NCBI GenBank assembly: GCA_019234945.1
Contig: JAFAKX010000136.1
Span: 1 to 63,572 of the forward strand
Reading direction: 5' to 3'
Length of the DNA stretch: 63,572 nucleotides
From: Silvibacterium sp.
GTDB lineage: Bacteria > Acidobacteriota > Terriglobia > Terriglobales > Acidobacteriaceae
The notes beneath the pieces are model-generated. The model did not search any database and was not told where the DNA came from. It worked only from the letters and a program-made list of their open reading frames with translations. The first letter of the stretch is position 1. Every line of letters starts with the position of its first letter. The position numbers and the translations under genes are program-made. Positions 16,112 to 25,283 of this stretch are shown one piece after another.

Positions 16112-17511
16112 GGCTGGCCTCCAGGCACCTGCGTTTCGAAGATACGCGCTCCGAATGCGTCAAGGGAAACGAAAGGGAGAGCCCCGGTTTCAGGCTTCGC
16201 AATCGGCAGCTCGATTTCCTTCCAGCTTCCGGCCGGAGCTTCGACGGTTCCGCGAAACGGCGTGTTCGACAGATTGATGGCCACCAGGAATTCGTCCGTT
16301 CCGGATCGGCGCAGGAAGGTGACGACGTGCTGCTCGTTGGAGTTGTGGATCCAGATCAGCTCGCCCTGCTGCAGCGCGGGATGCGTCCGGCGAAGTCCGG
16401 CGATTGCCGCATAGAACTTCGGATACTCGGGATGCCACGTCGCCGCCTGCCAGAATATCTTCTGCGGCTCGAAGAGCGCAGGGTCGCGCGACTGCGTAGA
16501 GTCGCCAACCTCCATGCCGTTATAGATAAGCGGCGCGCCATCGAGCGTGAAGATGAGCGCCGCGGCGGCGATGCTTCCGGGATAGCCAAAGCGGGTCGTC
16601 GCGCGCAGCTCGTCGTGGTCGTCGCTGATGCGCATGTGCAGCGCGCCTTTCGGGAAGCGCTCCTTCTGCTGCTCGATGTTTGTACGGATCGCGGTCGCTG
16701 GTTCTCCATCCATGATCACGTCATTCAGCGTGTGCATCAGCGGCCACGAGTAGTCCATATCGAAGGCGCTGCGCAGCAGTTCAGGCTTGTCGGCTTCGGC
16801 CAGCAGCATGATGTTCGCTTTGACCTTCTCGAGTGCTGCGCGCGCCTGCTCCCAGAAGTCGGTCGGCACCTCGCCTGCGGCATCGCAGCGGAAGCCGTCG
16901 AGGTCGAACTCCTTGATCCAGTAAACGAGCATGTCGATCATGTACTGGCGCAGCCGGGGGTTCGAATAGTCGAGCCATGCAACGTCGGTCCAGTCGTGCG
17001 GATAGGTGATGTGGCCCTGCGCGTCTTTGTGGTAGAAGTCGGGGTGCGCCATCATCACGCTGTCCCACGCGGTGTGGTTGGCGACGATATCGATGATGAC
17101 TTTCATCTGCCGTCGATGCGCCTCCTCGACGAGCCGATGCAGATCGGCTTTTGTGCCGAGCGCTGGGTCGATTGCGTAGTAGTCGCGCACTGCATAGGGG
17201 CTGCCGAGTGAACCCTTCTTCTTCACCTGCCCGTTGGGATGAATCGGCATGAGCCAGAGGATATTCACGTTGAGCGTATGCAGGTCATCGAGACGTGCTG
17301 TGACGCCGTTGAGGTCGCCGGCTGGCGAGAATTCGCGCACGAAAATCTGATAGACGACTCCGGATTTGAGCCAATCCGGCGACGTGCGTGCGGGCTGCGA
17401 TGCAAGCGCCGAATCCGGCTCCTGAGCATAGAGACAGTTCCCCGCCGCAAGCGCTACGGCGAGAAGCAACCCACGCGCGACTCGCCATCCAGGCTTCCAT
17501 CCGGGCTTCAT
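16108..17511 (-). CDS. Secreted GH13 alpha-amylase-family glycoside hydrolase
   Basis: 467 residues from the ATG at 17511; a longer TTG start at 17568 would spoil the signal peptide (GWKPGWRVARGLLLAVALAAGNCLYA). GH13 conserved regions are all visible: DIVANHT (region I), FRCDAAGEVP with the nucleophile Asp (II), LLAEADKPEL with the acid/base Glu (III) and ISDDHDEL with the third acid (IV, with Asp-His-Asp). NILWLMPIHPNGQ and SPYAVRDYYAIDP are typical of the cyclodextrinase/neopullulanase side of the family. It precedes and overlaps a sugar MFS permease, so it probably trims maltodextrins in the periplasm for uptake. Confidence 0.9.
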   Translation of the reverse strand: MKPGWKPGWRVARGLLLAVALAAGNCLYAQEPDSALASQPARTSPDWLKSGVVYQIFVREFSPAGDLNGVTARLDDLHTLNVNILWLMPIHPNGQVKKKGSLGSPYAVRDYYAIDPALGTKADLHRLVEEAHRRQMKVIIDIVANHTAWDSVMMAHPDFYHKDAQGHITYPHDWTDVAWLDYSNPRLRQYMIDMLVYWIKEFDLDGFRCDAAGEVPTDFWEQARAALEKVKANIMLLAEADKPELLRSAFDMDYSWPLMHTLNDVIMDGEPATAIRTNIEQQKERFPKGALHMRISDDHDELRATTRFGYPGSIAAAALIFTLDGAPLIYNGMEVGDSTQSRDPALFEPQKIFWQAATWHPEYPKFYAAIAGLRRTHPALQQGELIWIHNSNEQHVVTFLRRSGTDEFLVAINLSNTPFRGTVEAPAGSWKEIELPIAKPETGALPFVSLDAFGARIFETQVPGGQP

Positions 17512-17712
17512 GGAGCGAGAAGGATAGCAGGCGCACAACCTATCGCGCCACGAGGCAAATTTGACCAAAAATTGGACAGATCAAGCTCCGCGCCTCTTTT
17601 TGCCTGCAGGGACCGAGAGCAAGCGGTGGTCAGCTCGCAATTCTCCTGTCCATCAACAAAAACCTAGCCTGCAAAAGATTGCTCAATAAAAGCAAATAGT
17701 TACGTGCAGCAT

Positions 17713-17742
17713 TTGACAATCGTGTTGTTTGGTAGTTATCAT
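17713..17742 (+). promoter_or_regulatory. Candidate sigma-70 promoter
   Basis: TTGACA (17713-17718), 18-base spacer, TATCAT (17737-17742). It would give a leader of about 100 bases for the secreted protein at 17847. The rest of the 335-base gap 17512-17846 shows no other gene. Confidence 0.6.
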
Positions 17743-17846
17743 CTGATTGCGCTGTCGGCCTGCTCTCTTGACGTCGTAGGGTATTTACGAACCAAGATCA
17801 AGAACTTATTCAATCCGGCCCGCTTCGCGACAAGGAGATCTGTTGA

Positions 17847-18239
17847 ATGAAGAGCATCGCCCTGAAATCTTTAGTAATTTTGGCCGGAGCTATATCGGCT
17901 GCAAGTGCCTTGGCACAGGACAATATGGTCACTGCGAATGTGCCTTTTGCGTTCAACGTGCAGAACACAGTACTACCCGCGGGACGTTATCAAATAGAGC
18001 AGACTATCGATCGGCAAGTCCTCGACGGAGTCATCATTCGCAATATTGATAATCCGAAATATGCGGTTCTGGCGCTGGTTCCGGAAGGCCCCCAGGCGCC
18101 CAGCCAGGAAATCACGAATGCCCGTCTCGTTTTCGATAAATCCAGCGGCCAGTACTTCCTGCGTGAAGTGCGGGGCCCGGTGAATGGTGTAAACGCGAAA
18201 TTCCTGGTAACCAAGACTGAAAACAGCGCAAAGCCATAA
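17847..18239 (+). CDS. Small secreted protein, paralog of the one at 10903
   Basis: 130 residues; ATG preceded by AAGGAGAT. A signal peptide (KSIALKSLVILAGAISAASALA, then QD) precedes VPFAFNVQNTVLPAGRYQI, a variable core, and RLVFDKSSGQYFLREVRG. These landmarks line up with the protein at 10903-11340 (VPFDFAVGN...LPAGTYTI, LVFDKYGDQYFMREI). Function unknown; likely periplasmic. Promoter candidate at 17713 and a terminator at 18447; between stop and terminator lies a tail-like remnant. Confidence 0.85.
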   Translation: MKSIALKSLVILAGAISAASALAQDNMVTANVPFAFNVQNTVLPAGRYQIEQTIDRQVLDGVIIRNIDNPKYAVLALVPEGPQAPSQEITNARLVFDKSSGQYFLREVRGPVNGVNAKFLVTKTENSAKP

Positions 18240-18299
18240 CAAAGCGTCGCGGCCCACGAAGGCCGCCATCACTGCCGGTCTTTAGCAACAACGCGCGAA

Positions 18300-18419
18300 A
18301 TTGGGTTGTGTTGCCGCGAGGTAGAAAGCCTGAACCTCGGATTCCCGACTGCGAAAGCTGAAAAGACAGCCGAGCGCAGCACGCTAGCGTCGAACGCAAC
18401 ACAGACCACCGTGTTGTAG
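18300..18419 (+). pseudogene. Possible remnant of a third small secreted protein (C-terminal tail)
   Basis: In one plus frame ending at a TAG (18417-18419) the text reads ...REVESLNLGFPTAKAEK and then a Thr/Ala/Ser-rich tail of 17 residues. This resembles the end of the protein at 10903 (REILCSNADMDLALPVSKAEK then a polar tail). No start or signal peptide is left. Either a decayed paralog or the former 3' end of 17847-18239 after a frameshift; weak evidence. Confidence 0.3.
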
Positions 18420-18446
18420 GTGAATAAGCAACCGGCTCTGATGAAA

Positions 18447-18474
18447 AGCGCGGACTTAGGTCCGCGCTCTTCTT
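18447..18474 (+). terminator. Rho-independent terminator
   Basis: AGCGCGGAC (18447-18455), loop TTAG, GTCCGCGCT (18460-18468), then CTTCTTTT. Perfect 9-base stem ending the 17847 transcript. The remaining bases to 18641 show no intact gene. Confidence 0.88.
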
Positions 18475-18641
18475 TTGCGGACTCCGCCAGCCTGATTTTT
18501 GTAAAATTCTTGTGACGTCACTTTATCCGCAATACCATGGTCTGCACAGGGTAAGGGCACGTCTTTTGCTGGCTTCCCGGAGTCGTATCCCGAGAGTCGA
18601 ACTGTTTTGCTGGGCGCGCCTTTCAAGTAAGCCTGCTTCTT

Positions 18642-19907
18642 TTGTTTCCAAGATCGTTGGAGGGTTGGCGCGCGTTTCTGGGTACGCTTAAAAGCAACGG
18701 TATCTTTACGGTTAGCCGCTGGTATAGCCCGGCAAACCTGAACGAAACGGGCCGTATGGTTGGCCTTGCAACAGCGGCATTGCTTGATAGCGGGGTGAAG
18801 GACGCCCGCCCCTACCTCTTCGTGGCGACCGCCAATCACATTGCCACCCTGGTGTTGTCGAAGACACCTTTCACCGAGGAGCAACTGCGTATACTGCATG
18901 ACGTGGTAAGTACCGGCGGCTTCAAGGTTCTGCTGGCGCCCGACACTCCCCCGGATTCGACCCTGTTGCGCCAGGCAACGGAGAGCAGTGATCTCAGAAC
19001 CCTCAATCGCGCGCTGAACACCTCCTATCTTGATCTCGAGGTACCTACGGACGCCCGTCCGTTCTTCTTCAATCAATTGCGTATCTTTGATATCCCTCAG
19101 TTGGTCACGGTCGTGCGCCTGTTCTTGAAGGGCGAGATCAAGCAGGGCATTATCTCGGGCAATCTGATTGCTTCGTGCGCGCTCATCATGATTCTCTTCA
19201 TTTCAATCGTCGCAGTCATTGCGACAATTCTGATACCGCTCCGGGGGGCGGTGCGGGAATCTCAGCCGCGCCTGATTACGACCGGCAGCCTGTATTTTTC
19301 GTTTATCGGTATGGGCTTTATGCTGGCTGAGATCGCACTCCTGCAATATTTCAGCGTGTATCTGGGCCATCCCATCTACTCGCTTGGTGTATGCCTGTTC
19401 AGTTTGATTCTGGCATCCGGCCTGGGAAGCCTGACGTCGGACCGGCTCAAGCTCAACACGCGCGGCAGGCTGTTGACATGGGGAATGATTGTGACAGCGT
19501 ACCTGGTCATCATGGAGCAGATTCTGCCTATCGTCTTCCAGTCCACAACCGACCGCGAACGGTTGGTGCGCATCGGCATCGCGCTTGCCGCGATCATGCC
19601 CCTGGGATTTCTGCTGGGATTTGCTTTTCCCACTGGTATGCGCCTGGTAGAGGCGGTAGATAAAGGACCGACCCCGTGGTTCTGGGGCATCAACGGTGCC
19701 ACCGGCGTGCTCGCGTCCGTGCTCGGGGTGATGCTGAGCATGTCTTTTGGCATCAATCTGACACTACTGATTTCCGCGACCTGCTATTTCATGCTCATCC
19801 CGGTCAGCTTCGCTCTTTTCGGTCTACAACAACAGACCACGGTCCTTGGGGCTGCTTCCGGGGTGCAACTTTCGCGGAGCGAGGGCTACGTGGAGCCGGC
19901 GAAGTAG
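18642..19907 (+). pseudogene. N-terminally truncated multi-TM spermidine-synthase-like protein
   Basis: The 421-residue open frame begins at a poor TTG in the middle of a domain: SLEGWRAFLGTLKSNGIFTVSRW is the end of a SAM-binding methyltransferase/spermidine-synthase fold, followed by VPTDARPFFF (usually TDDRPFFF) and seven or so transmembrane helices (e.g. LIASCALIMILFISIVAVIATIL). Known relatives are around 800 residues, with N-terminal helices and the SAM-binding half, all missing here; upstream, in-frame sequence runs to a TAA at 18552-18554 without homology. No ribosome site. I read it as the 3' part of a broken gene; a functional short form cannot be excluded. Confidence 0.7.
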
Positions 19908-20040
19908 ATTGAACTGCCCTATGGATTGACAATGTGGCGCGCACGCAATGAACTGACCGGGGTTCGGTTCCCCACCTCATTGCGCCGCTTCGTCACAGAA
20001 TGCTTGCTGCCATGGTTTTGCGCCTTCTACTGTTTGGCGC

Positions 20041-21084
20041 ATGCCTCGATCAGTGAGGACATACTTCGTCCTGGGAATCGGGCTTGCTCTCGCGTCCCTG
20101 ACGCATACGCTCGGTGGACAAGAGCCTCACAATACGGAATCGGTCTCAACGCCGCAGAATTTTCCGCTGACTGACACGAAGGATCTCTCGGAGACGGGGG
20201 CAAAAGCGGAAGCGGTGGAGTACAAAGGCCGTAAAGCGATCCGCCTGGCCAAAGCGGAGGGAGATGAGGCTGGACTGGCGTTCGTCAACGGAACACAGTT
20301 TCGCGACGGGACCATCGAGGTTGATGTCGCAACGAAGGTGATCGCTCCGCCTGGAGTACGACGGCCCGGATTTACAGGAATCGCCTTTCGCGCGCGTACT
20401 GATGCTCAGCATTACGAGCTGTTTTATCTGCGGCCCGGGAACTCTCATTCGGAAGACCAGGCAATGCGGAACCACTCAGTTCAGTATGTTTCCGAGCCTG
20501 GTTTCGGATGGGAGAAATTGCGCAGGCAGTGGCCGTTCATCTATGAATCATCGACGGATCTTCAGCTCGAAGAGTGGACGAGGGTGAAGATTGAAGTTCA
20601 CGGGCGCCGGGCGACCCTGTATCTGAATGGATCTCCCAATCCGAGTCTCATTGTGGATGGACTGAAAGGCGAAGAGCTGCAGGGCGGTATCGCCTTGTGG
20701 AGCTATGCAGGAGAGGAGTCGTATTTCTCGAACCTGAAGATCACTCCCGCTAGGCCCGAAGTCGTAGAGAGCGGCGGCGAAGCAGCCGGCACGTGGGATG
20801 TGCAGTGCGCGACCGATGCGGGCGGTTTCGGAGGAACGCTGAAACTCGTGCGCCAGGACAGCACATTGTCTGGCATCTGGTCGGGAACTCTTGGCCCGGA
20901 TCAAGCTGTCAGCGGCATGTGGCGCAACGGCTACCTCGAACTCAGCTTCGCGGGAACCTGGCCCGAACAGCCCGGCAGCGTGACTGTGACGCTTGACGGG
21001 TGGATCGACAGCGATTCAGCAAAGGGCCGAATCAAGGTCGAAGGCCGCGCAATGGGCCGATGGACCGCTGTCCGGAGGAAATGA
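20041..21084 (+). CDS. Secreted LamG/concanavalin-like domain protein
   Basis: 347 residues. Signal peptide near RSVRTYFVLGIGLALASLTHTLGG. Residues 40-235 resemble a 3-keto-disaccharide-hydrolase/DUF1080-like jelly roll: DGTIEVDV, GFTGIAFRARTDAQHYELFYLRP, EEWTRVKIEVHGRRATLYLNG, GGIALWSYAGEESYFSNLKI. Residues 255-345 are a second small beta domain (TWDVQC...GTLKLVRQDSTLSG...GRWTAVRR) resembling the lipocalin-like add-on seen in secreted Acidobacteria proteins. Probably a carbohydrate-binding or glycan-processing protein outside the inner membrane. The ATG has no clear ribosome site. Confidence 0.7.
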   Translation: MPRSVRTYFVLGIGLALASLTHTLGGQEPHNTESVSTPQNFPLTDTKDLSETGAKAEAVEYKGRKAIRLAKAEGDEAGLAFVNGTQFRDGTIEVDVATKVIAPPGVRRPGFTGIAFRARTDAQHYELFYLRPGNSHSEDQAMRNHSVQYVSEPGFGWEKLRRQWPFIYESSTDLQLEEWTRVKIEVHGRRATLYLNGSPNPSLIVDGLKGEELQGGIALWSYAGEESYFSNLKITPARPEVVESGGEAAGTWDVQCATDAGGFGGTLKLVRQDSTLSGIWSGTLGPDQAVSGMWRNGYLELSFAGTWPEQPGSVTVTLDGWIDSDSAKGRIKVEGRAMGRWTAVRRK

Positions 21085-21147
21085 GCGGCCAGCGGTTCGC
21101 TTTATTTCCATTGGGGAAACAACGGGCGCCTGCTCTTCGATGACGTT

Positions 21148-22032
21148 CTAACCTACCCCGACTTCTGACACGGATAGAACAGCGTCATCGCCGTCCTGCA
21201 GAAGATCGAGCCACTCATCGACGAGCAGATTGAGCCTATCCGATTCTGCTACAGATAATGCGTCCGGACCGAAAATGCACGAAGCGCAAGTCCGCCAAAG
21301 CAGCCTCAGGTCGCTTCCCAGCGTAGCGGTCCGCATATACTCAAGGTCGAGCTGCGCTTTCCTGGGCTTGATGCAGACCTCGTAAAAGGCATCGAGGTGC
21401 TCGCGGGGAATGCCGGCAAGAATCTTTTCTTCGTCACGGAACGCAAGCGTCGCCACCCCGGTAATCCCCGGCCGATACGCGAGGTCAAGGCCCTCATGAT
21501 GCGGCAGCTTTGGGCGCGGGCCAACCAGGCTCATGTTGCCTTTCAGGACATTCCAGAACTGCGGCAGCTCGTCCAGTTTGTAGCGGCGGAGAAAAGCTCC
21601 GACCGGCGTAATCCGGCAATCGCCGCTGACGGTAATGGCAGGTCCGCAGGGATCCTCCACGCGCATCGACCGGAATTTGAAAAGGATGAATTCGTCGCGG
21701 TTACGTCCTGCGCGGCGCTGGCAAAAAAGCGCCGGTCCGGGCGAGCTCAGCCGCACCACAAGCATGATTACCAGCATTACCGGAAACAGCACCAGCAGAA
21801 CGATGGCCGCCACCATGCGGTCAAGGCAGCAACGCGCCCTCGACATGACCCACGGACTGTCGGACGAAGTCTGTTCAAGGAGTTCCGCGTCGGACTCCGC
21901 AATACTGGCAGCTCTGGATGAATACCTGCCCCTACCCTCATGCTCTTCGAGGAGCCGTTTCGCGTCTACCAGGATTGGTTCTACGTCCGAGCTGTTACCA
22001 AAACGAGGTTCTGCTATTGGGTGTGCACTCAT
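21148..22032 (-). CDS. Polyprenyl-phosphate sugar-1-phosphate transferase (exopolysaccharide)
   Basis: 294 residues from the ATG at 22032 (a TTG at 22068 is also open). A polar N-terminal 80 residues is followed by one membrane helix (MVAAIVLLVLFPVMLVIMLVVRL) and the bacterial sugar transferase core: SPGPALFCQRRAGRNRDEFILFKFRSMR, GAFLRRYKLDELPQFWNVLKG and LVGPRPKLPHH, then YRPGITG. It is the short, single-helix form (WbaP/PglC-like C-terminal core), which loads the first sugar phosphate onto undecaprenyl phosphate. It is divergent from the Wza-like exporter gene, consistent with a small exopolysaccharide locus. Confidence 0.9.
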   Translation of the reverse strand: MSAHPIAEPRFGNSSDVEPILVDAKRLLEEHEGRGRYSSRAASIAESDAELLEQTSSDSPWVMSRARCCLDRMVAAIVLLVLFPVMLVIMLVVRLSSPGPALFCQRRAGRNRDEFILFKFRSMRVEDPCGPAITVSGDCRITPVGAFLRRYKLDELPQFWNVLKGNMSLVGPRPKLPHHEGLDLAYRPGITGVATLAFRDEEKILAGIPREHLDAFYEVCIKPRKAQLDLEYMRTATLGSDLRLLWRTCASCIFGPDALSVAESDRLNLLVDEWLDLLQDGDDAVLSVSEVGVG

Positions 22033-22548
22033 TAGCGGCGAAAATCCCCCGGGGTGCCTATATGGCAAGTTGGTCCGCTACAACGAAGATCTTATATGTT
22101 TGTTTGAGGCTACTCACTTCTGACTGCGAATACAGTAAAGGCACTGCTGTGACTAGCGATACTTGAAATGTAATTTCCACATGATCTTACCGGACAAGCT
22201 GCAAGCGGGCAATCCATAAGCGACAAAATTCAGTGCCGCTCGTAACCAAACCGAAACCGGAGCATCATCTCGGGAACATTGACGAATTCCTTTTCGAATT
22301 CCCTTTCATGATAAGGCTATCTTTCGGCCAGCTGGTTGCACTGTGAGGTTCCACCGCCGATTGCCCCAGCGCGCATGTCATCGTCTTGTCTTAACATTGT
22401 CTGCCGTTGCTTGGTCTGGCGGTGCAGCCGCACGCGCGTGTTATCCTGCTGCTTAAATGCAAGTTAAGCCGCGGCACGATCGTGTGGGGCGTTGCCTTCC
22501 ATCGAGTGGCGCAATCCAACTTCTGAATCCCGCAGAAACATCTCTGGC
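22033..22548. other. Divergent intergenic region of the exopolysaccharide genes
   Basis: 516 bases, visibly more A+T-rich than its surroundings, separating the sugar transferase (minus) and exporter (plus). GAATTCCTTTTCGAATTC (22279-22296) is an imperfect palindrome. No convincing gene or standard promoter pair was found; regulatory sequences for both genes are expected here. Confidence 0.5.
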
Positions 22549-25275
22549 ATGCTGAATCGAAAAATCTGTTTGTTGGTACTGTCAACGTTGACGGTAGCCA
22601 TTCACGCCCAGGACCAATCCACCGGGGGCCTTCCTTCCGTCAATCCCCAGCAGCCCTATGGCACGGTCGATTGCACCGACCCGATGATGGCCGGTTCTCC
22701 ACAGTGCACCCAGCAGACTCAGGGATCGCAATTCAACCTCCCGGCGGGCGGTCAGAACGTGCCAGGAACTCTGCCCACCGGGCAGCTCCCCGGCAGCACA
22801 ATCTATCGTGACAACGGAACCCTCACATCGCAGTTCCCGAACCAGAACCTCGCGCTGCGAACGATCCTTCCCCCCGAGCCTCTGACGGAGTTCCAGAAAT
22901 TTGTCGCGTCCAGCACCAGCCAGGTACTTCCCATCTTCGGCGCCGATCTCTTCCGAAACGTGCCGTCCACTTTTGCTCCGCTGGATATGACGCCTGTGCC
23001 GCCCGACTATGTGATCGGCCCGGGCGATGAATTGCGGATAAGGGTTTGGGGCCAGATCAACTTCAACGCCGACCTGCGCGTTGATCGTTCCGGCGAAATC
23101 TATTTGCCCCAGGTCGGCAACATCCATGTAGCGGGACTTTCTTTTTCCGGTCTCGATGAGCAGTTGAGAAAATCCATTGGCCGCGTCTACAGGAACTTCG
23201 ACCTCACAGCGAACGTCGGCCAGATTCGAGCCATTCAGATCTACGTTGCTGGCCGGGCGCGGCGCGCAGGAGTCTACACCGTCAGCTCACTCAGCACCCT
23301 GGTCGACGCGCTCTTTGCCAGCGGCGGACCCTCGGTTGAGGGCTCGATGCGCCACATCCAGTTGAAACGCGAAGGCGAGGTCGTTACTGACTTCGACCTC
23401 TACGCCCTGCTCATTCGCGGTGACAAATCCAAGGACGTAAAGCTGCTGAATGGCGACGTCATCTTCATCCCTGCCGTTGGTCCGCAGATCGCCGTCACCG
23501 GGAGCGTCAAAACTCCGGGCATCTATGAAACGACGGACGGAGACACCATCGGCACCGCTGTCAATAACGCCGGAGGGCCGTCGACCATGGCTTCCGGCGC
23601 GCGCGTCTCGGTGCAACGCATCGCCGACCATCGTGACCAGCAGGCGATGGAGATTGCGATGGACTCGGCCGGTCTGGCCACTGCGCTGGCTGGCGGCGAC
23701 ATCGTGCGTGTTCTTGCCGTAGTGCCAAGGCTCCAGAAGACGGTGACGCTGCGCGGCAACACCGCGAATCCCGGACATTTTGCGTGGCATGAGGGCATGC
23801 GCCTCAACGACCTGATCCCGGACCGGGATTCGCTGATGAGCCGCGATTACTGGTGGAGGCGGACGCAGCTGGGATTTCCTTCTCCAGAGTTCGAGCCGGT
23901 GCCGGCTTTTTCGACCATGCGCCAGCCGACGAATCCGGTGGATTTGCCCAGAAGGCTTTTCCAGCCGCCGCAACAGCTGTTTGGGCAGTTTGCACCTCCG
24001 GGCCTACCGACTTCGCCATTTTCGCAGCAGAATCAGGCGAATCAATCGGGACAGTATCCCGCCGGACAGCAGCCGCAGCAGCAGTATCCGTTGCAGTCTC
24101 CGGATCAGCTGCTGGGTCAGCAGCCTTACGATTACACCAACTACCCTCCTGACTATTATTCCAATTATCCAAACCAGAACCCGTATCAGTATCCGTATCA
24201 GCAAACACCGCAACGGGCTGCGAATTCGTCTCTTGCGGCCCAGCAGGCGCAGTTGCAGACGCAAAATACGCCGCTGCAGGTGGAACGCACCGATGTCCGC
24301 ATCAGCTCGCCGGAAATCGACTGGAACTATGCGGTCATTGAGCGGCTTGACCCCGACACGCTGAAGACTTCGCTCATCCCATTCGATCTCGGCAGACTGG
24401 TGATGCAGCATGACCAGGGACAAAACCTCGAACTGCGGCCCGGGGACGTTGTCTCCATCTTTTCGCAGGGCGACATTCATGTTCCGCTTGCGCAGCAAAC
24501 AAAATATGTGCATCTCGAGGGTGAGTTCGCCCACGCGGGCATCTACAGCGTGAACCCGGGCGAAGGTTTGCGCGATCTGGTGCAGCGCGCGGGCGGCCTT
24601 ACGACCAATGCCTATCTGTTCGGATCAGAGTTCACGCGCGAGTCCACCCGCGTGATCCAGCAGGCCAGGATCGACGAATATGTCCAGAACCTGGAACTTC
24701 AGATCACCCGCGGGTCTATCCAAGCTATCGCGGCCGCCACTTCGACTGCCCAGGACGTCACCGCAGGTTCGGCGGCAACGGCCAGCGGCCGGGAACTCAT
24801 AACGCGTCTTCGTCAGATTCGGGCTACTGGCCGGATTGTTCTCGAATTCGCTTCAGACGCCACCGGGCAGCAACTGATTCCAGACATACCGCTTGAGGAC
24901 GGCGACCGCTTTGTCATACCGCCGGTTCCTTCAACCGTAAATGTGGTGGGCGCGGTTTACGATGAAAACTCGTTCCTGTACCAGCGATCACGGCCCAGCG
25001 GTGCCTATCTGCATCTTGCCGGCGGGCCGAATCGCAATGCAGACAAGAAGCACTCCTTCATTATCCGTGCAGATGGATCGGTTGTGAGCTGGAGTGCGGC
25101 CAACGGTCTATGGGGCAATACCTTTGAACAACTGAAGATGTTTCCAGGTGACACTATCGTGGTTCCGGAGAAGGGCTTCAACGTCTCTGGCCTCCGGAGC
25201 GTGATCGCGTGGTCGCAGTTGTTCTCGCAATTCGCCCTCGGTGCCGCTTCGCTCGCTGTAGCTACCGGACGCTGA
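22549..25275 (+). CDS. Wza-type polysaccharide export protein with SLBB domains
   Basis: 908 residues from the ATG at 22549, where a signal peptide begins (LNRKICLLVLSTLTVAIHAQ). The Poly_export domain is clear (PPDYVIGPGDELRIRVWGQIN, YLPQVGNIHVAGLS), followed by several SLBB repeats (QIAVTGSVKTPGIYE, TVTLRGNTANPGHF, YVHLEGEFAHAGIYSVNPGEGL, TVNVVGAVYDENSF). Family members in E. coli are about 380 residues; this one is more than twice as long, with additional SLBB units and a Gln/Pro/Tyr-rich insert at about residues 457-580. It forms the outer-membrane export channel for an extracellular polysaccharide. No Wzc-like kinase adjoins. Confidence 0.9.
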   Translation: MLNRKICLLVLSTLTVAIHAQDQSTGGLPSVNPQQPYGTVDCTDPMMAGSPQCTQQTQGSQFNLPAGGQNVPGTLPTGQLPGSTIYRDNGTLTSQFPNQNLALRTILPPEPLTEFQKFVASSTSQVLPIFGADLFRNVPSTFAPLDMTPVPPDYVIGPGDELRIRVWGQINFNADLRVDRSGEIYLPQVGNIHVAGLSFSGLDEQLRKSIGRVYRNFDLTANVGQIRAIQIYVAGRARRAGVYTVSSLSTLVDALFASGGPSVEGSMRHIQLKREGEVVTDFDLYALLIRGDKSKDVKLLNGDVIFIPAVGPQIAVTGSVKTPGIYETTDGDTIGTAVNNAGGPSTMASGARVSVQRIADHRDQQAMEIAMDSAGLATALAGGDIVRVLAVVPRLQKTVTLRGNTANPGHFAWHEGMRLNDLIPDRDSLMSRDYWWRRTQLGFPSPEFEPVPAFSTMRQPTNPVDLPRRLFQPPQQLFGQFAPPGLPTSPFSQQNQANQSGQYPAGQQPQQQYPLQSPDQLLGQQPYDYTNYPPDYYSNYPNQNPYQYPYQQTPQRAANSSLAAQQAQLQTQNTPLQVERTDVRISSPEIDWNYAVIERLDPDTLKTSLIPFDLGRLVMQHDQGQNLELRPGDVVSIFSQGDIHVPLAQQTKYVHLEGEFAHAGIYSVNPGEGLRDLVQRAGGLTTNAYLFGSEFTRESTRVIQQARIDEYVQNLELQITRGSIQAIAAATSTAQDVTAGSAATASGRELITRLRQIRATGRIVLEFASDATGQQLIPDIPLEDGDRFVIPPVPSTVNVVGAVYDENSFLYQRSRPSGAYLHLAGGPNRNADKKHSFIIRADGSVVSWSAANGLWGNTFEQLKMFPGDTIVVPEKGFNVSGLRSVIAWSQLFSQFALGAASLAVATGR

Positions 25276-25283
25276 CGCGGATT

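Noticed and set aside
16102-17211. 369-codon plus-strand frame opposite the GH13 gene
   Set aside because: Antisense of a protein with all four GH13 motifs; its own sequence has no recognisable domain or ribosome site.
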